A stretch of 64,000 nt of DNA from Lotus japonicus (Eukaryota; Streptophyta; Magnoliopsida; Fabales; Fabaceae): assembly GCF_012489685.1 (NCBI RefSeq), contig NC_080043.1, positions 33,127,987-33,191,986 on the forward strand, given 5' to 3'. A model generated the notes under the pieces. The model was not told the origin of the DNA. It searched no databases and saw only the letters and a program-made list of their open reading frames with translations. The translations under genes and the position numbers were made by a program. Below are positions 23,062-32,879 of this stretch, in pieces; the stretch's first letter is position 1; every line of letters begins with the position of its first letter.

Positions 23062-24273
23062 ATGGACTACCTTGAGCAAGGTGTCGAACCGGAAGACAAA
23101 CTGGAAGCAACCAAGTTGCGAAGGAAGGCAAGCCAGTACGCACTCATGTCGGGTCATCTATTCAAAAGAGGAGCAACCATGCCGCTTCTGAGGTGCTTAA
23201 TGATGGAACAAGCAAAACAAGTGATGTTGGAAGTGCACGAAGGAACATGTGGATCGCACATCGGAGGGGGAACCTTAGCCCTAAAGGTACTCAGAGCAGG
23301 ATATTACTGGCCAACACTCCGGAAGGATTGCCTAGATTTTGTTCGAAGGTGTGATCAATGTCAGAGATTCTCCAACATTCCGAAAGCTCCTCCAGAACAT
23401 CTGCACGTCATGACAGCACCCTGGCCGTTTTACAAATGGGGAGTTGACATACTGGGGCCTTTTAAAACCTCACCGCCTCAGTTGAAGTTTCTCTTGGTCG
23501 CAGTAGATTACTTCACAAAATGGATATAAGCGGAACCGCTGGCCAGGATCTCTACTGAAAGTGTACGGAAGTTTTATTGGAGGAATCTGGTGTGCTGGTT
23601 TGGCGTGCCATCCGCTAGAATATCTAATAATGGAACCCAGTTCGTTAGTCGGAAGATCAAAGAATTCGCATCACAACTGCAAATCAACCTATGCCACTCA
23701 TCGGTTGAACATCCACAGGCTAACGGTCAGGCTGAAGCGGCGAATAAGGTTATTTTGTCAGGGTTGCGGAGGCGCCTCGAAGAAGCTAAGGGAACATGGG
23801 CAGCAGAACTGCATAGCGTGCTCTGGTCATATCGCACAACACCTCAGTCCTCAACAAGGGAGACTCCATACAGGTTGACATTCGGACCAGAGGCAATGAT
23901 TCCAGTGGAGCTGGAGGTAGCCACATTTCGCACCATGGTGTTTTCAGAGGATCACAATGAAGTAGCAATCCGAACTCAATTGGATATAGTGGATGAGATA
24001 AGGGACGTAGCAGTCGTTCGAGATTATGCTGCAAAGCAGAGAGCAGCACGCAAGTATGACTCAAAGGTGATCCCAAGGAAAATGAAGGAAGGTGACCTGG
24101 TGCTAAGGAAGCGACTACGAAACGATCCAGATGGTAAGCTAAGTCCAAACTGGGTGGGTTCTTACCGAATCACAGAAGCGTTGGGGAAAGGGGCTTACAA
24201 GCTGGAAGAGCTGGGTGGTCGAGCCGTGCCACGAACTTGGCACGCTAGCAATCTGAAGTTATATTATAGCTAG
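23062..24273 (+). pseudogene. Element B integrase
   Basis: It contains the zinc-binding HHCC region (H..GTCGSHIGGG.., CDQCQRF) and the core with WGVDILGPF (first Asp). A TAA at 23527 stands where Glu of TKWIEAE belongs. The second catalytic Asp is replaced by Asn (ISNNGTQF instead of the usual SDNGTQF). HPQANGQAEAANK keeps the Glu. The C-terminal part GDLVLRKRLRND..NWVGSYRI..WHASNLKLYY is complete, with its stop at 24271-24273. The Asp loss and the stop make it catalytically dead. Confidence 0.9.
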
Positions 24274-24429
24274 CGCTCTATGCGCATAAATTTTATTGTG
24301 ATATTTTTCTTGTATTTGACGTTTGTTTCTTTTGAATAAAGGTAGTGGGGTACTCTTTTCTCTTCCGCTACGGAAGAGTTTTTGATGAGGCCCGAAAAAA
24401 CTTCTGTGTGTTCTACTTCTTTCAAAGCA

Positions 24430-24935
24430 CCACTGGGTTACTCAACCAAGTGCATCTTATCTCCGCTAACTCCATGTTCAGCGTTGAGGCCAAGCACCAC
24501 TTGGTTACTTCACTAAGTGCGTCTTTTCTCCGCTTACTACATGTTTGGCGTCGAGGTCGAACACGACTTAGTTACTCGACCAAGTGTGTCTTTTCTCCGC
24601 CAACTCCATGTTCGGCGTCGAGGTTAAGCACCAAGTGCATCTTCTCTCCGCTAACTCCATGTTCAGCGTTGAGGCCAAGCACCACTTGGTTACTTAACCA
24701 AGTGCGTGTTTTCTCCACCAACTACATGTTTGACGTCGAGGTCGAACACGACTTGGTTACTCAACCAAGTGCGTCTTTTCTCCGCACACTACATGTTCGG
24801 CGTCGAAGTTAACAACCACTTGGTTACTCAATCAAGTGCGTAGCTTCAGAGACCACTCGGTAGCTCGACCAAGCTCGCAGCCTTTCCGCAAAAACCACTT
24901 GGTTACTCAACCAAGTGTTACTCACATCACGTGGT
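24430..24935 (+). repeat. Degenerate tandem-repeat tract of element B with hairpin units
   Basis: About eight imperfect units of roughly 65-75 bp carry the blocks TCTCCGCCAACTCCATGTTC, GGCGTCGAGGTC and the inverted repeat CACTTGGTT / ACTC loop / AACCAAGTG. Open frames here are periodic artefacts. The same array occurs in element C at 28255-28925. Confidence 0.85.
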
Positions 24936-25272
24936 TGCTCGCACTAAGAGCGTCGTCCCTACGTAGTCAAGTAACCAGGTCTACTTCCTTACTTGAAGGC
25001 TCCAAATAAACAAACAAGTACAACCAAGTAATAAACGACGAGGATAGGGGTAATAAGGAAATTAAGAAGCAAGTTTCATTACAGACAGGCACCCAACAAA
25101 ACATCCAACCAAAATGGGGTGCCCAACCAACACATGCAAGTGAAATAAACTATGGCGCCCAGAAAAACATCCAACCAATACAAGCAGTCAAGTAAGTGAT
25201 TAGTTCATTACAAATAACCTATTGGAAATGAAGCTAAGTTAAAGTAAAGGTGCACAAATGCTAAGAGGCTCA

Positions 25273-26162
25273 TCAGCTGGCCTGCTCCTCATCCTCCACG
25301 ATCAGCTCTTCCTCAACCTCCTCGCCATCAAGGTGCCTGAATGGGTTCGCAACAGATGTGTCAAGATTTTTGTAGATCACTTTCATCTGATTCAAAGCTT
25401 TCTTGAAACCTGCAACAAACTCCATGGAACAAAGCATGTTCTGATGCTCAATCTTGTCAGACAACTCCTTCTCCTTGTCCTTCAAGGCTGTAGTCACAGA
25501 AAGGTTGTCTTGTTCAAGTTTGCGTATCTCCTCCAACAGTCGAGTCTTTTATGAACTCAGCAAGCCTAAATCATGCTTAAGGCGGTTGCATGACTCAGCT
25601 TGGGTGGCCACCTTTTGTCGAAGAGCTTCCATAGCTCGGGCATCCTCCTCACGACAATCATTCACGGAAACAAGAGCAAGCTTGTGCTGACGACCGATAA
25701 AGCCGGTGCGAAGAGAGCTAGCAATAACTTGGTCGTACATCGACTCAAGTCCCTGGTCTGCGAAAGTTGCAACATCACCACTGTGGGAAAGATGCGAGTC
25801 AACAACCTCATTAAATGGAAAGGCATCATCCCATAAAGATGTAGTAGTGTTCATGGCTGGTCGCGGGGTAGCAGGATGACTGGATGCCACAACTGGGATC
25901 GTGGCCTCAATGGTCAGAGTCTCTTCAGTTATCTCCTCCGGAGTGGACTCCACATTACGGCTGATTTTTCGCTTGAGTTTTCCTGCACCCGAGTTGGAAC
26001 CCAAGGAAGTCCCGACTGCATTCTTCAAAGGACGAGCAGGTCCTGCCCGACGAACCTTAGAAGTCAGGGCCTTTGCAAAGAAGGCCTCCCGTTGTTCGTT
26101 GCTCATCTGTGCCATATTACCTGCAAGAAGCAAAGAAATGCATTTGAGGTAAGTAAATTGTA
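25273..26162 (-). pseudogene. Element B antisense gene, second half
   Basis: Read on the minus strand, it begins after an acceptor (cttcttgcag). It encodes MAQMSNEQREAFFAKAL, a Lys/Ser-rich segment, a region around LWDDAFPFNEVVDSHLSH, and a coiled-coil-like helix (EDARAMEALRQKVATQAES..LEEIRKLEQDNLSVTTALKDK). It ends EEELIVEDEEQAS at 25273. One in-frame stop (about 25549) interrupts it. It is antisense to gag-pol and lies between integrase and the 3' end, as known for Tat-lineage elements. Its function is unknown. Confidence 0.7.
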
Positions 26163-26281
26163 ACACAAGACACAACTTTAATACTACAAAGGAACTATAA
26201 GACTATGTTACCCAGGAACTCTCCCAAAACAGCCGGTCGCGACTCTAAGGAAATTAATTCCCAACAGTTAACAGGAGGAAG

Positions 26282-27004
26282 TTATTGTAGCCGGGTAACA
26301 GCTACCCTCTCATCTGGTGAGAGCTTTCCATCGCTCATCTTTAAAGTATGGCGAGGATCCGATCTCCAATACAAAGGAAACTTGTAGTGCCCCTGCTCAT
26401 CTAAAGCCAATTCATGGAAGTCATCAGGTATGCAAACCTTAAAGAACTTATTGTCGAAGTATCTAAATGATTGGCAGAATGGGTGGAGAAGAGGCCGCTC
26501 GCTTATGCCACTTAGAGACACCCACCCAACCCCGTCAGCATGGTTGTTTTTAACCTGAAAAAAGTAAAGTAAAAGGCGTCGTGTAGGAAGCACGTTGTGG
26601 TAGCGGCAAAGCACTTCAAAAGCCCTCACAAATGCCCAGCCATTGGGGGAGAGCTGCGACGGGGCAACCTTAAGGAAGGTCAAGATTGAACATATAAAAG
26701 GAGAGAAAGGTAGCCTAATCCTCAATTTACGAATCACAGGTGCATAGACAAAGAAGAAATCCCCCCGCGATGAATCAGACTTCCCCCGACAGACAGGTTC
26801 TGCTGGGTGACAGGGGCTGAGCACCATCAACCCATCCTGACCATTGGTAAACTTATAGGTCTGCGACACCTCTTCCATGGAATCCAGTGAGTTGTATTCC
26901 GAGAAGGTGTTACGCACTTTTTTCTTAACCCATTCATATTCAGATATGTCGAAACTAACATCTGAGGCCTCACTCCCCTCCGCCGATGCTGAATCCCCCA
27001 ACAT
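26282..27004 (-). pseudogene. Element B antisense gene, 'putative gypsy-type transposon' domain
   Basis: The minus-strand exon contains DFFFVYAPVIRKLRIRLPF, FSPFICSILTFLKVAPSQL, NGWAFVRAFEVLC and FFKVCIPDDFHELALDEQG. This is the domain catalogued as putative gypsy-type transposon (Transposase_28). Homologous sequence is in element A (35264-36140) and right of element D (63563-64000). Its 5' side is cut by element C at 27011; the upstream part lies at 30285-30590. The normal intron at its 3' side leads to the exon at 26162. Confidence 0.75.
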
Positions 27005-27010
27005 CCTAAC

Positions 27011-27503
27011 TGTACCGTCATGGACTCTAAACTAGATGGTCAGGTTCCTACCGGAAGGTCAGGCTGCCCTCCGGAGTTTGGGCTGGACAGGTGAAGTATG
27101 GGCTTACATACTAGAAGATTAATGTGAAAGCCCACTCCATTACGAAGACATCCAACCGTTGATAAGGAGGCAACTCGATCGTTGATCACACGCTTGGTCA
27201 AAGGTCATGACTGTCGCTGACCAACACAGTCTGGCACCAAGTCAGCCGACCAGGTAATGAAGGGCTTCCTTGACGGACGAGATTGATTCGCAAGTCAACC
27301 GACACAGTAGTCATTACACCCCAATTACGGACATGACCGGTCAAATTGTAATGAATACATTTATTAGGGTTCAGAGGTCGGCCTGTTATAAAAGGAAGAC
27401 CTCCCCCTCCTATGTAGATCATCTTCTATACACTGAATAATACTCTGTACGTTTCTCTTAGTCTTTTATGTTTCCGACCCCTCTAGAAACCCCTGTCGGA
27501 ACA
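27011..27503 (+). repeat. 5' LTR of element C
   Basis: TGTACCGTCATGG..CTGTCGGAACA, 493 bp. It shares with the other C LTR, and not with the B LTR, the variants CAGGCTGCCC, CAACTCGATCG and GACGAGATT. Confidence 0.95.
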
Positions 27504-27539
27504 TTGGCGCCCACCGTGGGGCCCGGTAAACCAAACCGG

Positions 27540-27950
27540 CTTCCACAAGAGTTTCTTCATCCGCTGCCCTACCGCCGCAGCCTAGCAGCCCAAGGCTACG
27601 AAAGGTGCTGTCAGGGACATCGTTCATCTCAGCAAGTATGGAACTGAAGGCTATCCGTAAATCCTGAGGGAGGATGTGCAAACACCATGTAAGTATAACA
27701 CCAAACTTCTTGTCGTCAAAATATTCACTTTGTTTTGCAGGAAGACTTCCGTCAACAACAGGCATGTCGATGTCAAGAAGGTATGTCGCTACGATCACGA
27801 CCTATAAGGAGGGAGGAAGTCGACCGGAAGAAAGTCGACCGGTTGATCCAGATGCACAACCGTGGAGGAATTTCATAGCATGCTTGCACTTGGGTTTAAA
27901 AGCAGGAAAAGAAGGAGGGTACGCCGCAAACGATAGCTGACAATGAAGCT
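27540..27950 (-). pseudogene. Minus-strand gene fragment carried by element C, unrecognised
   Basis: Read on the minus strand, the open stretches encode MEELHCQLSFAAYPPSFPA (from about 27960) and, after a short insertion, ATYLLDIDMPVVDGSLPAKQ, KKFGVILTWCLHILPQDLRI and FSSILAEMNDVPDSTFRSLG. Acceptor-like CAG sites fall between them. It does not match the B antisense gene by eye. It may be the distal part of a diverged antisense gene or a captured host gene fragment. The start is unknown and the right-hand end runs into the LTR. Confidence 0.35.
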
Positions 27951-28254
27951 CTTCCATCTGCTCACAAGCAAAGGTAAACTAACTTGGTAAGATAGTGTTT
28001 TCATTTGAGAACACGAATAGAACAACGCTGTGATCCTTCAAAGGACCTTCATATTTCGACCAAATCCATGTCCAACCATTGGTTTGAGCATAATAAACGC
28101 CCAGAAAAACAAACAAGGAACATAAAATTTTGAAGGATACTAAGAAGTCAAACAATCATGCGTTCATGATCTCCGCCGACTCCGGCGGGCGTCGAGCCTC
28201 ATCACCTAGTCCCCGACTAGGTGCATTGAACCTCCGCTGACCCCGGTCATGCGT

Positions 28255-28925
28255 CGAGTCTCACCGCCTGGTCCTCGACCAAGTGCATCTCTTCTCCGCC
28301 ATGTTTGGCGTCGACATCGCACCACTAGGTTTCTCAACCAAGTGCGTCGCTTCTCCGCCAACTCAATGTTTAGCGTCGACACCGCACCACTTGGTTACTT
28401 AACCATGTGTGTCGCTTCTCCACCAACTCAATGTTCGGCGTAGACACCGCACCAGTGCGTCGCCTCTCCGCCAACTCAATGTTCGGCGTCGACACCGCAT
28501 CACTTGGTTGCTCAACCAAGGGCGTCGCTTCTCCGCCAACACAATGTTCGGAGTCGACACCGCACCACTTGGTTACTCAACCAAGCGGCATCGCCTCTCC
28601 GCCAACTCAATGTTCGGCGTCGACACCGCATCTCTTGGTTGCTCAACCAAGGGCGTCGCTTCTCCGCCAACACAATGTTCGGCGTCGACATGGCACCACT
28701 TGGTTACTCAACCAAGCGGCGTCGCTTCTCCGCCAACTCCATGTTCGCGTCGACACTGCACCCTTGGTTTCTCAACCAAGTGTGTCTCTTCTCCGCCAAC
28801 TCCATGTTCGGCGTCGAGGTCAAAAACCACTTGGTTACTCAACCAAGTGCGTCGCTTCTCCGCCAACTCCATGTTCGGCGTCGAGGTCAAAAATAACCTG
28901 GTTACTCAATTAAGCATGTCACGCA
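28255..28925 (+). repeat. Tandem-repeat array of element C with hairpin units
   Basis: About ten units of roughly 65 bp: CTCCGCCAACTCAATGTTCG, then GCGTCGACACCGCA, then CACTTGGTT, loop ACTC, AACCAAG. Each unit can fold into a 7-9 bp stem. Units are more regular than in element B. Long open frames in all three forward frames are a by-product of the period. Confidence 0.9.
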
Positions 28926-29149
28926 TGCTGCTTTGAGTAACCGGGCCTACCACGTCGTCGCTTCTCCGCAAGTGGAGATTTCAAAATTTTCTTAATTGAA
29001 ATCTCAAAATGAAAGGAGTGAAAAAGAAAGAGAAAGTGTTTAGTTTGATGGAGAAGACCAATCTCGTGGGTCCCAATAATCTGAAAAGGTGAGGAGAAAA
29101 GAACGAAAACAGGAGAGAGAAGGCTGGCCATAGAAGGACGAGGTCGATC

Positions 29150-29640
29150 GAAGCCGACCATGGATGGTGGAAGTCGACTATTGAAGCACATGAACTATGA
29201 GAGAGGAGACTGACCATAGAAAGAGGAAGTCGACCGGAGCAGTAGTGGAGGAGGTCGACCGGTGAAGCGCAGAAACCAAAAGAGAGAACAGCAACCGGGA
29301 AAGAAGGAGGTCAACCGGTGCGGAAGAGGAGGAGGTTGACCGGTGAAGTACACCGACCAGGAGAGAGAGGACTGACCATGAAGGGAGAAAGCTGACCGTT
29401 GCAACGCACGAACTATGAGAAAGAACACCAACCGAGAAAGAAGGCCTTCCAAGAACACCAACCGAGAAAGAAGTTCATCCAAGGACTCCAACCGAGAAGG
29501 AAGGTCTTCCAAGGCCAACATGACCATGCATGAACCAAGAGAGAGAATATTGACCTTGAAGGGGGAAGGTCTTCCAGGGCCAACATGACCATGCACGTTC
29601 CAGGAAGTAGAAGACTGACCGTAAAAAGAGGTAGCTAATC
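29150..29640 (+). repeat. Purine-rich degenerate repeat of element C
   Basis: Repeated GAGGTCGACCGG, CCAACCGAGAAAGAAGG and GACCATGCA motifs at irregular spacing, strongly purine-rich on the plus strand. Non-coding. It lies between the hairpin array and the polypurine tract. Confidence 0.7.
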
Positions 29641-29786
29641 GTCTAAACCTACATTAAGGGTGACCGCGAAAATTTAAACCACAAGGGGACGCATGGGAAG
29701 AGGTTGCGGAGCATGTAAAAGTAGCACATGCAAGCTCTCTCAAGGCTTTGCGGCTAAAGCATTTAGCCACAAGCCTTGGGGGGCTG

Positions 29787-30279
29787 TGTACCGTCATGGA
29801 CTCTAAACTAGATGGTCAGGTTCCTACCGGAAGGTCAGGCTGCCCTCCGGAGTTTGGGCTGGACAGGTGAAGTATGGGCTTACATACTAGAAGATTAATG
29901 TGAAAGCCCACTCCATTACGAAGACATCCAACCGTTGATAAGGAGGCAACTCGATCGTTGATCACACGCTTGGTCAAAGGTCATGACTGTCGCTGACCAA
30001 CACAGTCTGGCACCAAGTCAGCCGACCAGGTAATGAAGGGCTTCCTTGACGGACGAGATTGATTCGCAAGTCAACCGACACAGTAGTCATTACACCCCAA
30101 TTACGGACATGACCGGTCAAATTGTAATGAATACATTTATTAGGGTTTAGAGGTCGGCCTGTTATAAAAGGAAGACCTCCCCCTCCTATGTAGATCATCT
30201 TCTATACACTGAATAATACTCTGTACGTTTCTCTTAGTCTTTTATGTTTCCGACCCCTCTAGAAACCCCTGTCGGAACA
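29787..30279 (+). repeat. 3' LTR of element C
   Basis: 493 bp. The only difference seen from the 5' LTR is TTAGGGTTTAG against TTAGGGTTCAG (about 30145). Followed by the CTAAC duplicate. Confidence 0.95.
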
Positions 30280-30284
30280 CTAAC

Positions 30285-30757
30285 AAAGGATAAAAAAAAC
30301 AAAAAAGAGAAGTGATTCAGAACCTTTTATTTTTATGAAAAAAAAAACAAAGAAAAGAAAAAAAAGAGAGAAAAAAGAAGGGGGAAACATGAAGGGAGAA
30401 GCCAAGAGGATTCAGCACCATGGAAGAGAGCTGGAGAACTAAACCAAGAAGAAAAGGGGCACAACGAAAGGAAACAAGCAAAGAAAAAAAAAATTAATAA
30501 TAAACTAAAACTGACCTGAGGTAGAGGAGCGGCGGTGGAGCGGCGGCTGGGCGCGTACAAGGCAGCGTGCGGCGAGGAGGAGCTCACTGATCAGAGCTAA
30601 TGAAGAAGAAGGAAGAAGAAAGAATGGTGAAAGCAGAGGGAAGAAGAAAGAAATGGTGAAAGAACAAGGAAGAAGAAAGAGAAAGTGGCTTAACTTGAAT
30701 GGAGGGGAAAAATCCGTGGGCCACCTTCAGCAAAAGAAAAAACAAAGTTAAAGAAAT
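30285..30757 (-). other. 5' region of the element B antisense gene
   Basis: On the minus strand an ATG at 30587 opens SSSPHAALYAPSRRSTAAPL and runs to a donor-like site (cctcag/gtcag at about 30520). Upstream is a purine-rich leader. This fits a first exon whose continuation is the domain exon at 27004. The coding nature of this short GC-rich exon is uncertain. Confidence 0.35.
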
Positions 30758-31098
30758 ATTACAATTTGATCGTTCATGTCCGTAAATGGGGTGTAATGAC
30801 TACTGTGTCGGTTGACTTGCGAATCAATCCCGTCCGTCAATGAAGCCCTTCATTACCTGGTCGCTGACTTGGTGCCAGACAGTGTTGGTCAGCGACAGTC
30901 ATGACCTTTGACCAAGCGTGTGATCAACGGTCGGGGTGCCTCCTTATCAAAGGTTGGATGTCTTCATAATGGAGTGGGCTTTCACATTAATCTTCTAGTA
31001 TGTAAGCCCATACTTCACCTGTCCAGCCCAAACTCCGGAGGGCAGTCTGACCTTCCGGTAGGAACCTGACCATCTAGTTTAGAGTCCATGACGGTACA
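30758..31098 (-). repeat. Inverted, truncated LTR at the right end of element B
   Basis: The minus strand from 31098 reads TGTACCGTCATGGAC and follows the B/C LTR for about 340 bp, ending at CAAATTGTAAT before the TATA box. At diagnostic sites it resembles the B LTR (CAGACTG, CCGACCG, GACGGGATT, CCATTTACGG) more than the C LTRs. Only the U3-like part is present and its outer end abuts element A. Confidence 0.9.
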
Positions 31099-31303
31099 CT
31101 CACGCAAAACTGGGAGGCTAGCACTGAAAACACGTGCTAAAACAGCGACGAACAAAGGCGAAGATAAGTGGCGGGCTGCCCGTCTCGCCCGCTCAACTAT
31201 CCTTCGCTCATTTATCCCTTCATTTATCGCTCATTCGGTTATTGGTTTGCTCGTATGTTCATAATAGTGCACGTTAGAACAATTCGGGAAACAAAACTTT
31301 TAT

Positions 31304-31783
31304 TCAAATACTTGGCTTAATACATTTAAAAGGGGGAGGGGGGTCTCTCCTCATTTTCCTACATTCTTTGCGCTGCTCTGTGCTCTCAAGCTCCAACCGG
31401 TATTGCCTGTACTCCAAGTTGTAGAGTTTCCGGCTCAGCTTCTGCTTCTCAGGACCTTCTTCCACCGTCTTCAGAGCTGTTACCACCGTTTCTTTCTCCT
31501 CTAGCAGATCCAGCTCCCGCCGGCAGAGCTCTTGAATTTCCTCCACGAAGCAGAGAAAATCCTGGAGGTCAGCGTCCATCTCAGGACTCAGATCCATTCC
31601 TAACAGTTTGTTGGCCAGGTCGTAGACGTTGGGATCTTCCGGATGCCTGACGTTGATGAAGAGGTCTTCGTCAAAAGCTTTCTTCTTGAGCTCTTCCAGA
31701 CAAGCAATATGGGAAGCCCTTTCCTTGATGTTTTGGAAAGCAGACGAAATGTAAAGATTGTTGCGTTTTAGTTCTTGTTTATA
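31304..31783 (-). pseudogene. Element A antisense gene, C-terminal part
   Basis: Minus-strand coding from about 31783: NLYISSAFQNIKERASHIAC, EELKKKAFDEDLFINVRHP, DLANKLLGMDLSPEMDADL and a charged helix (EEIQELCRRELDLLEEKETV), ending DPPPPFKCIKPSI at 31304. High Glu/Lys/Arg/Leu suggests a coiled coil. It belongs with the exons at 32233-32809 and 35264-36140. Confidence 0.55.
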
Positions 31784-32232
31784 AGCTCAGGTCAGTCTCC
31801 GAGAGTTATTGCTGGAGCAGTTTCTCGAGGAGTTTTTTCTTAGAAAAAGAGCGACTTGCAATGAAGGTTTGAACGTTCGTCGCCGATGGTCAACGGTAAA
31901 CCGTTGAAACGTGGAAAAGAGGCACTTGGACAGACGTTTGGAAATTCCCCAAGAGGGACGTTCCGCATTGTTCATTCCCTGGCGGGGGGCGTACAATTGA
32001 AACTCATAGCAAAAAACAGTAAAAACTTGGGGTTCTCATTAAAAAGAAGGAAATTCAGTTTTAAAAAAAAAAGGGAGACCCTTGGTACAAAGATGGCAAA
32101 GATAATCTAAGGACTCCTAACATGTGGAGTTGGCTCTACGTGTTCTTTTGTCAAGAAGCGCCCGGCGACGAAGCCTGGAGGATCGTCGGGCCCGACCAAC
32201 CCTGTGGGAGTCACCCTCTTGAATGCTCCCAT

Positions 32233-32809
32233 CTAGCTGAGGTCAATCAGAGGATGGAGGTGTTCAACTTGGGCTTTGGCGAGGAAAAAGCCTCGGCCAC
32301 GTTCGGAAACAACAATAATGGCAGCCTCTGACCTCAATCTTTCTTCTAAGGCCTTCGCCTCAAGGTGACCTTGAGTCTTCGCGGAGGATAGAAGGTCGTC
32401 TTTCTTCGCCAGATCAGATCGAAGGTTGTCAAGGTTGGCCTCCATCAAAGCTATTTGGTCCACTTTCGCGCTCGATTCTAGCTGCCCCTCCTGCCGCAGT
32501 TTTGCAAGAGTTTTCTCCAATTTAGAAATCCTCCTGTCGCGGAACTCTAAGCTAACTTCAGCTCGAGCGGACTGATTGGCTAGTTCTTTGGAACAGGAGT
32601 CTTCCTTGGCGATCAGTTGAGCGGCGAGCACTTCGCGATCCTCAGCAAGTTGAGAATTGAGAGAGCGGAGGCACGCCACTTCGGATCGTAATTCGTCAGC
32701 ACTCTGGGCGGAGCGCCTATAGCGGTGGAGCGCGTGGAGCACTCCCGCCACAGCTCCTTCAGCGACATTATCCAAGCCACGCTACTTAACAACTTCATCC
32801 ATTCGCGCC
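32233..32809 (-). pseudogene. Element A antisense gene, coiled-coil exon
   Basis: The minus-strand frame DNVAEGAVAGVLHALHRYRR, then DELRSEVACLRSLNSQLAED, RRISKLEKTLAKLRQEGQL and LEAKALEERLRSEAAI shows long heptad-like helices. It corresponds in position and style to the coiled-coil half of the element B antisense gene. The acceptor-like CAG before CCCAAATGGCGCG (about 32820) lies at the edge of the copia fragment. Confidence 0.6.
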
Positions 32810-32879
32810 ATTTGGGCTGATGACAGAGTTAGAGAACATGGGAATCCTCGACTCACAGACCCTGAGGAAAGAGTGGAAG

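Larger units (their letters stand above)
27011..30279 (+). mobile_element. Element C: young non-autonomous LTR retrotransposon nested in B
   Basis: Two 493-bp LTRs (27011-27503 and 29787-30279) are identical except one C/T by eye. The direct repeat CTAAC stands at 27006-27010 and 30280-30284. The primer site TTGGCGCCCACCGTGGGG is at 27504, and a polypurine-type tract (AAGCCTTGGGGGGC) is directly before the 3' LTR. The 2.28-kb interior has no gag-pol. LTR length, primer site and tandem array show that it is a deletion derivative or relative of the B family, mobilised in trans. It split the antisense gene of B. Confidence 0.95.
18688..31098 (+). mobile_element. Element B: Tat-type Ty3/gypsy retrotransposon with abnormal right end
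   Basis: It starts with a 493-bp LTR and primer site, followed by gag, protease, RT, RNase H and integrase on the plus strand, then a tandem-repeat tract and a minus-strand gene. It does not end in a direct 3' LTR. Its right end is an inverted copy of the first 340 bp of the LTR (30758-31098). The flanks CTCAT (18683-18687) and CTCAC (31099-31103) may be a mutated target duplication. Element C (27011-30279) is nested in it. Without C and its duplicated target the element is about 9.1 kb. Confidence 0.85.

Noticed and set aside
28249..28936. Three overlapping long forward frames with repeated peptides
   Set aside because: A tandem repeat whose period avoids stops keeps all frames open. The array is also not a CRISPR array: repeats are contiguous and diverged, with no unique spacers, in a plant retrotransposon.
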